A stretch of DNA of 64,000 nt from Natronoarchaeum rubrum (GTDB taxonomy: Archaea > Halobacteriota > Halobacteria > Halobacteriales > Natronoarchaeaceae): assembly GCF_024494695.1 (NCBI RefSeq), contig NZ_JANHDP010000002.1, forward strand, positions 186,001 through 250,000. The letters run 5' to 3'. The position numbers and the translations under genes were made by a program. This document shows, one piece after another, positions 1-8,543 of this stretch. Below the pieces are notes generated by a model. That model ran no database searches. It was not told where the DNA came from and saw only the letters and a list, made by a program, of their open reading frames with translations. Each line of letters opens with the position of its first letter. Position 1 is the stretch's first letter.

Positions 1-206
1 AGCCGGTGGAGCGTCTCGAACACTTGCGCTCCCGCGTCCTCGGGGAGGTCGCCCAGCGTCTCGTGGTGGTCCTTGGGAATCACGAGCGTGTGGCCCGGCG
101 CGAGCGGGTTGGCGTCGAGGAACGCCATGACGTCTTCGTCCTCGTAGACGCTGCGACTGGGGATCTCGCCGTCGACGATCTGGCAGAAGATGCAGTCCTC
201 GGGCAT
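1..206 (-). CDS. HIT family nucleotide-binding protein (C-terminus outside window)
   Basis: The first 68 residues are visible; the rest lies beyond the window edge. The N-terminus begins MPEDCIFCQIVDGEIPS, followed by FLDANPLAPGHTLVIPK, which is the standard opening of histidine-triad (HIT) proteins with the CxxC pair. The catalytic H-x-H-x-H would lie further on and cannot be seen. HIT proteins hydrolyse nucleoside phosphoramidates or dinucleoside polyphosphates in the cytoplasm. The start is the ATG whose complement is at 204-206. Confidence 0.88.
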   Translation of the reverse strand, partial: MPEDCIFCQIVDGEIPSRSVYEDEDVMAFLDANPLAPGHTLVIPKDHHETLGDLPEDAGAQVFETLHR

Positions 207-278
207 ACGCGATACGTCACCGCGTGTCGGCATGAAAGTTTCCCGAGCGGTGCGGGATCGCGTCCCCGGAACTTCCGT

Positions 279-995
279 TCAGGCATCTGCGCCGGTCAGC
301 CCGTCCAGCGCGTCGCCGATCGCGGCGACGTACTCGTCGGGCTCGTAGCCAAGTCTGGCGATCCAGATATCTTGGTAGGACGGGTGCAGGATCGGCAGGA
401 TCGCCGGGTCGATCCCCGGCGCCTCGATCGGTTCGAGGACGGTGTCGACGAAGCCGTCCAGGGTCAGCCCGGCCAGCGCGAACGTCGATGCGGTGGCGTG
501 CTTCCCGGCCGGCACCAGCACGTCGGGAGAAACTCGCTCGATCTCGGTTTCCAGGTGTGCCCGGCAGTTCGCGCGTTCCTCGGCGGTCGGCTCGCGATTC
601 GAGCCGTCATCTCCCTCCGGGAAGCACTTGACGGCGTTCGTGTAGAAACACTCGTCAGCGTAGCCCGCCTCGTCGAGCAGCGAGCGGATTCGGCGGCCGG
701 AGTGGCGCGTCGTGAACGCCATCCCCGTCCAGTTGCCGCCCCGCCAGGGGTCGGCGTCGCCGGCGTCGACCGGCGGGGCCGATTCGGCGTCGCCGCTGGT
801 TTCGGTCTGATCGTCGGCGTCGTCGGGCGGCCGCCCGGCACCGGGCGCCTCGCCGACCACCATCACTGCGGCGTCGGTCGGCCCGGCGCCCCAGGCGATG
901 CACTCGCGGGCCTCGGCCAGCGCGGGGCAGCGCCGGCAGCCCGGTTCGAGGACCAGCCGCTCATCGGGATCGGGGAACGCCGTAGAATCGACCAT
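279..995 (-). CDS. Uracil-DNA glycosylase, iron-sulfur type (family 4/5-like)
   Basis: 238 residues. It has CRRC at residues 20-23 plus later cysteines (NAVKCFP, RANCRA), as expected for a 4Fe-4S cluster. The uracil-binding motif VMVVGEAPG and the C-terminal LHPS motif match archaeal UDGs that remove uracil from deaminated DNA. Between GEAPG and the WTGMAF region there is an acidic insertion of about 30 residues, typical of a haloarchaeal surface loop. The frame stays open upstream to 1328, but that extension is Arg-rich and reads through the neighbouring gene, so the ATG at 995 is preferred. The start lies 2 bp after the stop of the upstream membrane protein gene, so the two are probably cotranscribed. 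Confidence 0.9.
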   Translation of the reverse strand: MVDSTAFPDPDERLVLEPGCRRCPALAEARECIAWGAGPTDAAVMVVGEAPGAGRPPDDADDQTETSGDAESAPPVDAGDADPWRGGNWTGMAFTTRHSGRRIRSLLDEAGYADECFYTNAVKCFPEGDDGSNREPTAEERANCRAHLETEIERVSPDVLVPAGKHATASTFALAGLTLDGFVDTVLEPIEAPGIDPAILPILHPSYQDIWIARLGYEPDEYVAAIGDALDGLTGADA

Positions 996-997
996 CG

Positions 998-1240
998 CTA
1001 CTCCGTCAGCGGCATCACGATGCCGAACACGAGCGGCGCGAACAGGCCCAGCACGACGCCGATGATCTCGGCGCCGGTTAGCAGCGTGTCGATCCCCCCG
1101 GGGTGTCCGGCGGCGATTCCGGTCGACAGGACCGCTTCGCCGAGCGCGCCGCCGAGGAACAGCGCGGCGCCGGCGAGAAAGCCGTACTTCGCGAGCGTCG
1201 GATAGTCGAGGTCGCCGTAGCGACCCGAGACGTGTGCCAT
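998..1240 (-). CDS. Small two-helix membrane protein, function unknown
   Basis: 80 residues. A short soluble N-terminus (MAHVSGRYGDLDYPTLAKYG) is followed by two hydrophobic helices, roughly residues 20-42 and 52-77, separated by a Gly/His loop. No motif identifies a function. It sits immediately upstream of the uracil-DNA glycosylase on the same strand (2 bp between stop and next start), suggesting one transcript, but it shows no sign of a DNA-repair role. Confidence 0.78.
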   Translation of the reverse strand: MAHVSGRYGDLDYPTLAKYGFLAGAALFLGGALGEAVLSTGIAAGHPGGIDTLLTGAEIIGVVLGLFAPLVFGIVMPLTE

Positions 1241-1379
1241 ATTCCGAACGAACCGCTCGCCCCAAGGTAAGCTTTCCGTAGCGCCGCGGGTCGACGGCGT
1301 CCACGCGGGATGCCGTCACGCCGGCCACCCGAACGTGTTCGGCTCAACGCCCACTCACGTTCGGAGCCAACGTGCAAGT

Positions 1380-1691
1380 ATGGGAACGACCGATCACGGC
1401 CACGGCGACGTCGACCCGGTGACCGACCGCGTCCACGACAACTCCTGGTCGGCCAACATGGAAAAGCCCGAGCACGCCGGCGAGCCCGACCTCGTCGTCG
1501 AGCAGGCGATCGACGCAGTCGAGCACACGACGGCCGGCAACCACGTCAACCTCGTCACGCACGGCGAGAACGGCCACCCCGAGGCGTACCTCTACGAGGC
1601 GCTCGACGCGGAGTACGGCGACGACGTCGAGTGGGAGTACGTCGAGCAGTGCGGCTGCGGCGGGCACGTCACGAGGGTCCACGTCAAGTAG
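1380..1691 (+). CDS. CGCGG-motif small protein; candidate rSAM-modified RiPP precursor
   Basis: 103 residues from the ATG at 1380 (an in-frame start at 1335 would add a non-conserved Arg-rich stretch). The protein is His/Asp-rich at the N-terminus, then contains NSWSANMEKPEHA, a central VNLVTHGENGHPEAYLY segment, and ends in EQCGCGGHVTRVHVK. The C-terminal Cys-Gly-Cys-Gly-Gly block matches what I recall as the haloarchaeal CGCGG family, proposed in databases as a putative substrate of radical SAM/SPASM enzymes. No radical SAM gene is visible in the window, so any modifying enzyme must lie elsewhere. The family assignment is from memory and the function is inferred. Confidence 0.8.
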   Translation: MGTTDHGHGDVDPVTDRVHDNSWSANMEKPEHAGEPDLVVEQAIDAVEHTTAGNHVNLVTHGENGHPEAYLYEALDAEYGDDVEWEYVEQCGCGGHVTRVHVK

Positions 1692-1770
1692 TGCAGCAGA
1701 TCGACGCCGCCGGGCGCTCCCGTATCGCGCGCCCGAAAGGTCCATAGTTCTCCGGTGGCTGGTAGGGGGT

Positions 1771-1995
1771 ATGCAACTCGAAGTAATCGCCGAACTGATC
1801 GCCTATCTCGTCGCCGCGGCGGTGCTGACGGGACTGGGGCTGGCCGCGGAGTTCGCCAGCTTCCTCCGGATCGGTGCCGGCGAAACGACGCTCGCCATCT
1901 GGTTCGCCTTCTTTGGCGCCCTGCTGCTGTACGCCGGCGTCTACATGATGGGCTACGAGAAGCTCGCGAAGACCGCGCTGGCGCTCCAGTCCTGA
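1771..1995 (+). CDS. Small two-helix membrane protein, function unknown
   Basis: 74 residues with two hydrophobic segments (about residues 5-28 and 38-60) and a short polar C-terminus ending ALQS. Length and topology are typical of the many conserved haloarchaeal small membrane proteins. It stands alone between the CGCGG protein and ileS with the same orientation. No catalytic motif is present. Confidence 0.75.
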   Translation: MQLEVIAELIAYLVAAAVLTGLGLAAEFASFLRIGAGETTLAIWFAFFGALLLYAGVYMMGYEKLAKTALALQS

Positions 1996-2075
1996 GCGGT
2001 CGACGGCGCCGAATCGCCACGCATCGCGCAGTCCCGTTTTCCGCCGCCGAACCGGCCGCTCGCTAACCGATTGTC

Positions 2076-2083
2076 CTTTACTG
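2076..2083 (+). promoter_or_regulatory. TATA-like element for ileS
   Basis: CTTTACTG lies 22-29 bp before the ileS ATG and no Shine-Dalgarno sequence intervenes, which suggests a leaderless or nearly leaderless transcript. Inference from spacing only. Confidence 0.4.
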
Positions 2084-2104
2084 CCGGAGTGAGATAGCAG
2101 GCAC

Positions 2105-5100
2105 ATGGACCGATTCGGGGAAGTCGACGACCAGTACGATCCGGACGCGGTGGAATCCCGCGTGTTCGAGTACTGGGACGAGGTCGACGCCTACGAGAAA
2201 GCGAAGGCGGCACGGGCGGGCAACGAGCGGTTCTTCTTCGTCGACGGCCCGCCGTACACGTCGGGCTCGGCCCACATGGGCCACGCCTGGAACAAGAGTC
2301 TCAAGGACGTTTACATCCGCTACAAGCGGATGCAGGGCTTCGATGTCACCGACCGACCGGGCTACGACATGCACGGCCTGCCCATCGAGACGAAAGTCGA
2401 GGAGGAGAAGGACTTCGAGAACAAGAAGGACATCGAGGAGTACGGCGTCGAGAACTTCATCGACGCCTGCCGGGAGTTCTCCGAGGACAGCCTCGAAGGG
2501 CTCCAGGAGGACTTCAAGTCCTTCGGCGTCTGGATGGACTGGGACGACCCCTACAAGACCGTCTCGCCGGAGTACATGGAGGCCGCCTGGTGGGGCTTCG
2601 CGCAGGCCCACGACCAGGGGCTGGTCGAGCAGGGCAAGCGCTCCATCACGCAGTGTCCCCGCTGCGAGACCGCGATCGCCAACAACGAGGTCGAGTACGA
2701 GGACGTCGAGGACCCCTCGATCTACGTCAAATTCCCGCTGAGCGACCGCGAGGGCAAGCTCGTCATCTGGACGACGACGCCGTGGACGATCCCCGCGAAC
2801 ACGTTCGTCGCCGTCGACGAGGACGTCGAGTACGTCGGCGTCGACGCCGAGAAGGACGGCGAGACCGAGCGCCTGTACGTCGCGGATGGCGTCGTCGAGC
2901 ACGTCCTCTCGGAGGGTCGCTACGACGACTACGAGGTCGTCGAGGAGATCACCGGCGAGGACCTCGTCGGCTGGGAGTACGACCACCCGCTGCGCGAGGA
3001 GGTTCCCGACGCGCCCGACGGCGAGGGCGCCCTGCAGGTGTACGACGCCGACTACGTCGAGGTCGATCGGACGGGACTCGTCCACTCCGCGCCCGGGCAC
3101 GGTGAGGAGGACTTCGAGCGCGGCCGCGAACTCGGCCTGGACATCTTCTGTCCGGTCGGCGGCGACGGCGTCTACGAGGACTCGGCGGGCAAGTACGCCG
3201 GCCAGTTCGTCAAGGACGCCGACGACGAGATCATCGCCGACCTGCAGGACAAGGACCTGATGCTCTCGGCCGGCACGACGAACCACAGCTACGGCCACTG
3301 CTGGCGCTGTGACACCGGCATTCTCCAGATCGTCACCGACCAGTGGTTCATCACGATCACCGACGTCAAAGACGATCTCCTCGATAATATCGGCGACTCG
3401 GAGTGGTACCCCGACTGGGCCCGCGAGAACCGCTTCCGGGACTTCGTCGAGGAGGCACCGGACTGGAACGTCTCCCGGCAGCGCTACTGGGGGACGCCGA
3501 TCCCGATCTGGACGCCGGCCGACTGGGACGGCACGATGGACGACGCGATCGTGATCGGCGACCGCGAGGCGCTCGCCGAGCGCGTCGACCAGGACGTCGA
3601 TCCCGACGCGGTCGATCTGCACAAAGACACCGTCGACGACCTGACGATCACCGAGGACGGCCGGACCTACACGCGCGTCCCGGACGTGTTCGACGTCTGG
3701 CTGGATTCGGCGGTCGCGACGTGGGGCACCATCGACTACCCCTCCGAGACAGAGGCGTTCGACGAGCTGTGGCCCGCCGACCTGATCCTCGAAGCCCACG
3801 ACCAGACGCGGGGCTGGTTCTGGTCCCAGCTCGGCATGGGCACCGCCGCGGTCGGCGAGTCGCCGTACAAGCAGGTCGTGATGCACGGCCACGCGCTGAT
3901 GCCCGACGGGCGCGCGATGTCCAAGTCCAAGGACATCCGCGTCGACCCCGGCGAGGTCATCGACGACTACGGCGCCGACCCGATGCGGGCGTTCCTGCTG
4001 TCGCTCACCGCGCGCGGCGAGGACATGCAGTTCTCCTACGACGAGACCCAGGAGATGCAGCGCCGGCTCAACATCCTCTGGAACGTGTTCCGGTTCCCGC
4101 TGCCGTACATGCGGATGGACGGGTTCGATCCGGACCAGACGAGCGTCGAGGACGTCGAACTCGACCGAGAGGACCGCTGGGTGCTCTCGCGCCTGCAGTC
4201 GGTCGAAGCCGAAGCGACCGAGGCGATGGAGGAGTTCCGGCAGGACCGCGCGATCGACGCCGTGCTCGAGTTCGTCGTCGAGGACGTCTCGCGGTACTAC
4301 GTCCAGCTCGTCCGCGAGCGCATGTGGGACGAGGAGGACAGCGAGTCCAAGCGCGCCGCCTACGCGACGCTGTACCGGGTCCTCCGGGAGGTCGTCGCGC
4401 TGCTGGCGCCCTTTACGCCGTTCGTCGCCGAGGAGATCTACGGCTATCTCACCGGCGACGCCGAGCACCCGACGGTCCACATGTGCGAGTGGCCCGAGGC
4501 CGACGACGACCTCCGCGACGCGCAGCTGGAGGAGGACGTCGATCTGGTGCGCGCCGTCGAGGAGGCCGGCTCGAACGCCCGCCAGCAGGCCGAGCGCAAG
4601 CTCCGCTGGCCCGTCACCCGCGCCGTGGTCGCCCCCGACGACGAGCGCGTCGTCGACGCCGTCGAGCGCCACCGCGACCTGCTGGCCGACCGCCTGAACG
4701 CCCGCGAGATCCAGCTCGTCGACCCCGACGACGACTGGGGCGAACTGAGCTACAGCGCCGAGGCCGACATGAGCGAGCTCGGCCCCGCGTTCGGCGACCG
4801 CGCCGGGCAGGTGATGAACGCGCTCAACGAGGCTCGTGTCGACGAGCCAACCCTCGACGCGCTGGAGGACGCCGTCGCCGACGCGCTCGAAGCCGACGAC
4901 GAGCTCACCGAGGCGATGGTCTCCTTTGTCACGCAGACGCCCGACGCCGTCTCCGGCTCGGCGTTCTCGCGCAACGGCGACGATCTGGGCGTCGTCTACG
5001 TCGACACCGAGCTCAACGAGGACATCGAGAGCGAGGGGTACGCCCGCGAGGTGATCCGACGCGTCCAGGAGATGCGCAAGGACCTCGATCTCGAGATGGA

Positions 5101-5302
5101 CGCCTCGATCCGACTGGAGATTGACGTGGCCGACGACCGCGTGGCCGGGCTGGTGCGCGAGCACGAGGAGCTGATCACGCAGGAAGTTCGCGCAGAGGAA
5201 CTCGGTTCGGTCGAGGTCGACAATGGTAACCGGAAGACCTGGGAGGTCGAGGGCGTCGAGATGACGCTGGCGGTCGAGCCGCTGGCGGAAGCCGCGGCGT
5301 AA
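2105..5302 (+). CDS. ileS: Isoleucyl-tRNA synthetase
   Basis: 1065 residues, the normal length for the archaeal/eukaryotic-type enzyme that charges tRNA-Ile. The class I HIGH signature appears as HMGH at residues 57-60 inside PPYTSGSAHMGHA. The KMSKS loop appears as MSKSK near residue 605, preceded by Ala rather than Lys. The editing domain contains TTTPWTIPAN, and the Cys-bearing zinc-binding insertion (TQCPRCETA) is present. The C-terminal anticodon-binding region runs from roughly residue 700 to the end. It starts at the first ATG downstream of a TATA-like box. Confidence 0.98.
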   Translation: MDRFGEVDDQYDPDAVESRVFEYWDEVDAYEKAKAARAGNERFFFVDGPPYTSGSAHMGHAWNKSLKDVYIRYKRMQGFDVTDRPGYDMHGLPIETKVEEEKDFENKKDIEEYGVENFIDACREFSEDSLEGLQEDFKSFGVWMDWDDPYKTVSPEYMEAAWWGFAQAHDQGLVEQGKRSITQCPRCETAIANNEVEYEDVEDPSIYVKFPLSDREGKLVIWTTTPWTIPANTFVAVDEDVEYVGVDAEKDGETERLYVADGVVEHVLSEGRYDDYEVVEEITGEDLVGWEYDHPLREEVPDAPDGEGALQVYDADYVEVDRTGLVHSAPGHGEEDFERGRELGLDIFCPVGGDGVYEDSAGKYAGQFVKDADDEIIADLQDKDLMLSAGTTNHSYGHCWRCDTGILQIVTDQWFITITDVKDDLLDNIGDSEWYPDWARENRFRDFVEEAPDWNVSRQRYWGTPIPIWTPADWDGTMDDAIVIGDREALAERVDQDVDPDAVDLHKDTVDDLTITEDGRTYTRVPDVFDVWLDSAVATWGTIDYPSETEAFDELWPADLILEAHDQTRGWFWSQLGMGTAAVGESPYKQVVMHGHALMPDGRAMSKSKDIRVDPGEVIDDYGADPMRAFLLSLTARGEDMQFSYDETQEMQRRLNILWNVFRFPLPYMRMDGFDPDQTSVEDVELDREDRWVLSRLQSVEAEATEAMEEFRQDRAIDAVLEFVVEDVSRYYVQLVRERMWDEEDSESKRAAYATLYRVLREVVALLAPFTPFVAEEIYGYLTGDAEHPTVHMCEWPEADDDLRDAQLEEDVDLVRAVEEAGSNARQQAERKLRWPVTRAVVAPDDERVVDAVERHRDLLADRLNAREIQLVDPDDDWGELSYSAEADMSELGPAFGDRAGQVMNALNEARVDEPTLDALEDAVADALEADDELTEAMVSFVTQTPDAVSGSAFSRNGDDLGVVYVDTELNEDIESEGYAREVIRRVQEMRKDLDLEMDASIRLEIDVADDRVAGLVREHEELITQEVRAEELGSVEVDNGNRKTWEVEGVEMTLAVEPLAEAAA

Positions 5303-5369
5303 GCGCGAGCGCAAACTCGACCCTCTGACAGCGCCCACTTCTTTGTCGTTCGAGCGGGAGGAAATTGCC

Positions 5370-5954
5370 ATGGACGAGGTCCGTCGGACGCTCGACGCCT
5401 ACGAGTCCGACGCCGACGCGTACGTCGAGAAGTATCTCGGCGGGTCGATCGCCGCCCAGTACGGTGACGCGTTTTTCGACGAACTCGACGGCGACCGGAT
5501 CCTCGATGTCGGCTGCGGCCCCGGTCCCGATCTCGAGACGTTCGCGAACCGCGGTTACGACGCGACGGGGCTGGACCTGTCGCCGTCGTTTCTCAGGGCC
5601 GCGAGCGACCACGTTTCCGACGCCGCGGTCGCTCGCGGCGACATGCGTCGACTCCCCTTCGAGGCGAGGTCGTTCGACGGCGTCTGGAGCAGCGCCTCGT
5701 TGCTCCACGTCCCCCGCGCGGATGCGGCGTCGACGCTCCGGGAGTTCCGGCGCGTCCTGCGCCGCGGCGGCGTCGCCTTCGTCTCGGTAAAGCGCGGCGA
5801 AACCCCCGGTTCCGACCCGAACGGCAGACACTTCGAGTACTACCGCGAGCGGGAGCTCCGCGAGCTGCTCGCCGACGCCGAACTCGAGCCGGTCAACGTC
5901 CGAACCGATACCAACTGGGTGAGCGCCGTCGTCCGTCGGCCGGACTGCGCGTAA
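5370..5954 (+). CDS. Class I SAM-dependent methyltransferase
   Basis: 194 residues. Motif I is ILDVGCGPGPDLETFA, followed by an acidic residue ending strand 2 (TGLDLS), then RGDMRRLPF and the post-motif region FDGVWSSASLLHVP. This is the Rossmann-fold SAM-binding core of the Methyltransf_11/25 type. The substrate cannot be inferred. The ATG at 5370 is preferred over an in-frame TTG at 5343 because GAGGAAA lies just upstream. It is followed 36 bp later by a GNAT gene on the same strand. Confidence 0.9.
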   Translation: MDEVRRTLDAYESDADAYVEKYLGGSIAAQYGDAFFDELDGDRILDVGCGPGPDLETFANRGYDATGLDLSPSFLRAASDHVSDAAVARGDMRRLPFEARSFDGVWSSASLLHVPRADAASTLREFRRVLRRGGVAFVSVKRGETPGSDPNGRHFEYYRERELRELLADAELEPVNVRTDTNWVSAVVRRPDCA

Positions 5955-5990
5955 CCGAAGTTTCATCTCTCGATCACGAGACGGGCCGGT

Positions 5991-6401
5991 ATGGAGATCC
6001 GCGAACTCGACGCAGAGCGCGAGCGTCGCGACGCCGTCCCGATCCTGCGCCAGCTGTGGTCCGACGCCGATTCCGAGGCGATCGTCGCGTGGACCGGCGC
6101 AGACGAGTACCACCTGTTCGGGCGCTTCGACGGCGAGGACCTCGTGGGGGTCGCCGGCGTCCAACTCGGCAACCACCTCCACCACGCCCGGATCGCGTGG
6201 CTCTACGACCTCGTCGTCGACGAGCCGCGCCGGGGCGAAGGTCACGGTACCGCGCTGCTGGAACACGTCGAGGCGTGGGCCGCCCAACGGGACTGCGAGT
6301 ACGTCGCGCTGGCGAGCCCGCTCGACAAGGGGGCGGTTCACGAGTACTACGAGGGTCGCGAATACGAGCGGTGGGGCTACGTTATCGAGAAAGAGCTCTG
6401 A
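5991..6401 (+). CDS. GNAT family N-acetyltransferase
   Basis: 136 residues. The acetyl-CoA-binding motif A is visible as WLYDLVVDEPRRGEGHGTALLEH (shown in part: RRGEGHGTALL, the R/Q-x-x-G-x-G/A signature), preceded by a strand with VGVAGVQLG. The C-terminal YYEGREYERWGYV matches the GNAT motif B region. The acyl acceptor is unknown. Downstream gene 6408-8399 is convergent, with only 6 bp between stop codons. Confidence 0.9.
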   Translation: MEIRELDAERERRDAVPILRQLWSDADSEAIVAWTGADEYHLFGRFDGEDLVGVAGVQLGNHLHHARIAWLYDLVVDEPRRGEGHGTALLEHVEAWAAQRDCEYVALASPLDKGAVHEYYEGREYERWGYVIEKEL

Positions 6402-6407
6402 CCCGGG

Positions 6408-8399
6408 TTACAGGCCGGACGCCCCGGCCTCGTCGTCGCGCACCCGGTGCTCGCTGATGATCTGGTCGACCATCTCGGCGTTCTGCTCCTTGCGCCGTTC
6501 TTCGGCGCGCTCGTGCCAGTCCTCGATGACGGCCTCGACGTCCGTCTCCCGGGCCACCGCGAGTTCGTCGACCTCCTGCATCCGGACGTCCGCGGCGGGG
6601 CCGACCGGAATCTCGTGCTCGAAGAGGATCTCGTCGGCGACGTCGGAGAGGTCGCCGCCGGCTTTGAGCACGACGCGGGGATCGACATCGACGAGGCGCT
6701 CGGCGGTCGAGCGCCCGGCGCCGCTGGCGTCCCGGAGGAAGATCACGTCGTCCTCGGCGAGCCCGTAGTTCTCGTGGGCCGCTTCCAGCGCGTTCGTGGT
6801 GAACGTCTCGACGGGCTTGATCGGGACCAGATCCTTCTTTTTCGCCGAGACGTCCGCGAAGTTCGAGTGGTCGAGCTTCCAGAGCTCCTTCAGGCGGTCG
6901 AGCTTGCCTTCCAGGGCCTCGTTGTCGTCTTCCAGTTCCTCGATCTCTCGCTCTAGACGCTCGTTCTTGCGCTGGAGTCGGGTTACCTCGCGACGCTCGC
7001 GGGCCTCGCGGCGCTCCTCGCGGCGGGCTTCCGAGAGTTCGCCCTCCAGTTCCTCGATGCGGTCGTCTTTCTCGTCGACGGTGTCTTCAAGCTGGTCGAC
7101 GTGGGACTGCAAGCGCTCGACCTGGCGTTCGAGGTCGCGGATGCGCTTTTCCTCGTCGGTGAGTTCGCGGGGCGTGTGTTCGGTCTCCTCGGTCTCCGCT
7201 TCGTCGGGCTCGGTGAGGTCCTCCAGAACCGTTTCGACGGACTCCTCGCCGGTGACGACGCGGGCGGTGACCTCGCCGCGGTCGAACTCCGGAGGCACCT
7301 TGCGGGCGATCCGGCGGAACTGGTCCTCGCGCTCGTCGAACGCCGACAGCGCGGCGGCCATGGCGTCCCGTTCGTGGTCGTTGTCGTACCCCTCCTCGCG
7401 GGTGCGGTGTTGCTTGGTGTCGACCGGCAGGTCCGAGGTCGGCGTCCACGGGGCGGCGTCGAAACTGCGCCGGATCTTCTCGACGGTCTCGGGCATCGGC
7501 GTCACGTCGGCCGCCACGAGGATCGGCCGCCCGCGCTCGACGATCCACTCGATCACGGCGGCGGTGTCGGCCGTCCGCGTCGAGAGCACGTCGAGCACTT
7601 CGCCGTCGAGGCCGACGACGGCGACGGCGGTCGTCGTCCCGGGGTCGATCCCCACGAGCACGTGGTCCCGGCGCTTGACGAGCGGGTGGAACTCGATGCC
7701 GTCGCGGCGCTCGCGCTCGATCTCGATGCGCACGTCGCCCGAGCGCTCGCGGCCGACCGGGATGTCCTCGGGTCGCCCCGACACGCGAAATATCGCGTTG
7801 CTGAACCCGCCGTACTTCTCGGTGACGTCTTTCTCGTATTCGAGGGCGGCGTCGTCGAGTTCGCTTTCGACCTCCCGGGAGCGACGCTTGACCGAGCCGT
7901 GGATCTTGCGCGTGTAGCGGTCCTCGCTCCAGCCGCCCTTGCCCGTCGAGCGCCCTCGGGCGACTTTGACCTCGGTCGTGTCGGTAAAGGCCGACACCTC
8001 GTAGCCGACGTTCCGCGCGGCGAGTCGCGCTGCGGCTTCGGCTTCCTGCATCGGGTCCTTGCCGTAGGGGACGCCGTGGCGCTTGGCCACCCGCGAGAGC
8101 GGTTCGGGCTGCTCGTCGCCGGTCACCTGCACGAGCCGCGTGCCGTCGGGCAGGTCGCCCAGCAGCGCGATCAGGGCGTCCTTGTTCTCCGCCAGCTCGT
8201 ACATGTTGTCGGTGGCGACCATCGCGGGTTCCCGGTCCACGATCAGCCGGCGGAGCTTGCGGTAGCTGACGACGTCCCGCTCGATCGACTCGCCGTCGAA
8301 GACACACAGCGCGTAGGAGGGCGCGTCGCCCCGCACGTCCCCGCTCTGGACGTCGACGCCGAAGACGACCGCGTCGAGGGCGCTCGTTCGGTGGCTCAC
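6408..8399 (-). CDS. DUF460 (COG2433) RNase H-fold protein with long coiled coil
   Basis: 663 residues from a GTG start. Two RuvC/RNase H-like segments are seen: an N-terminal one with VVFGVDVQSGD near residue 15, and a central one with VGIDPGTTTAVAVVGLDG whose Asp252 fits the first catalytic acidic residue. Residues from about 405 to 505 form a Glu/Arg-rich heptad coiled coil, followed by a conserved C-terminal domain (LVPIKPVETFTTNAL). The family is archaeal, of unproven function, and predicted to be a nuclease acting on nucleic acids. A TATA-like ATTTATTC about 25-30 bp before the GTG (complement, near 8423-8430) suggests a leaderless message. Confidence 0.93.
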   Translation of the reverse strand: MSHRTSALDAVVFGVDVQSGDVRGDAPSYALCVFDGESIERDVVSYRKLRRLIVDREPAMVATDNMYELAENKDALIALLGDLPDGTRLVQVTGDEQPEPLSRVAKRHGVPYGKDPMQEAEAAARLAARNVGYEVSAFTDTTEVKVARGRSTGKGGWSEDRYTRKIHGSVKRRSREVESELDDAALEYEKDVTEKYGGFSNAIFRVSGRPEDIPVGRERSGDVRIEIERERRDGIEFHPLVKRRDHVLVGIDPGTTTAVAVVGLDGEVLDVLSTRTADTAAVIEWIVERGRPILVAADVTPMPETVEKIRRSFDAAPWTPTSDLPVDTKQHRTREEGYDNDHERDAMAAALSAFDEREDQFRRIARKVPPEFDRGEVTARVVTGEESVETVLEDLTEPDEAETEETEHTPRELTDEEKRIRDLERQVERLQSHVDQLEDTVDEKDDRIEELEGELSEARREERREARERREVTRLQRKNERLEREIEELEDDNEALEGKLDRLKELWKLDHSNFADVSAKKKDLVPIKPVETFTTNALEAAHENYGLAEDDVIFLRDASGAGRSTAERLVDVDPRVVLKAGGDLSDVADEILFEHEIPVGPAADVRMQEVDELAVARETDVEAVIEDWHERAEERRKEQNAEMVDQIISEHRVRDDEAGASGL

Positions 8400-8543
8400 G
8401 GCACTGTGTAAGGAATCACCACGAATAAATCCACGGCGGGCACGAGCGTCGACGCCGACCGGCTGCTCGCGTCGACTGACTGCTCCCGTCGACCGCTGCC
8501 CGACGAGCCGGGCGACGAGTGGTCGAGGAGCCGATTCGATCCC

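Noticed and set aside
2078..5371. Very long open frame antisense to ileS (about 1100 codons)
   Set aside because: High GC removes stop codons on the opposite strand; composition (Val/Leu/Arg/Asp shadows) mirrors ileS codons, and ileS itself is certain.
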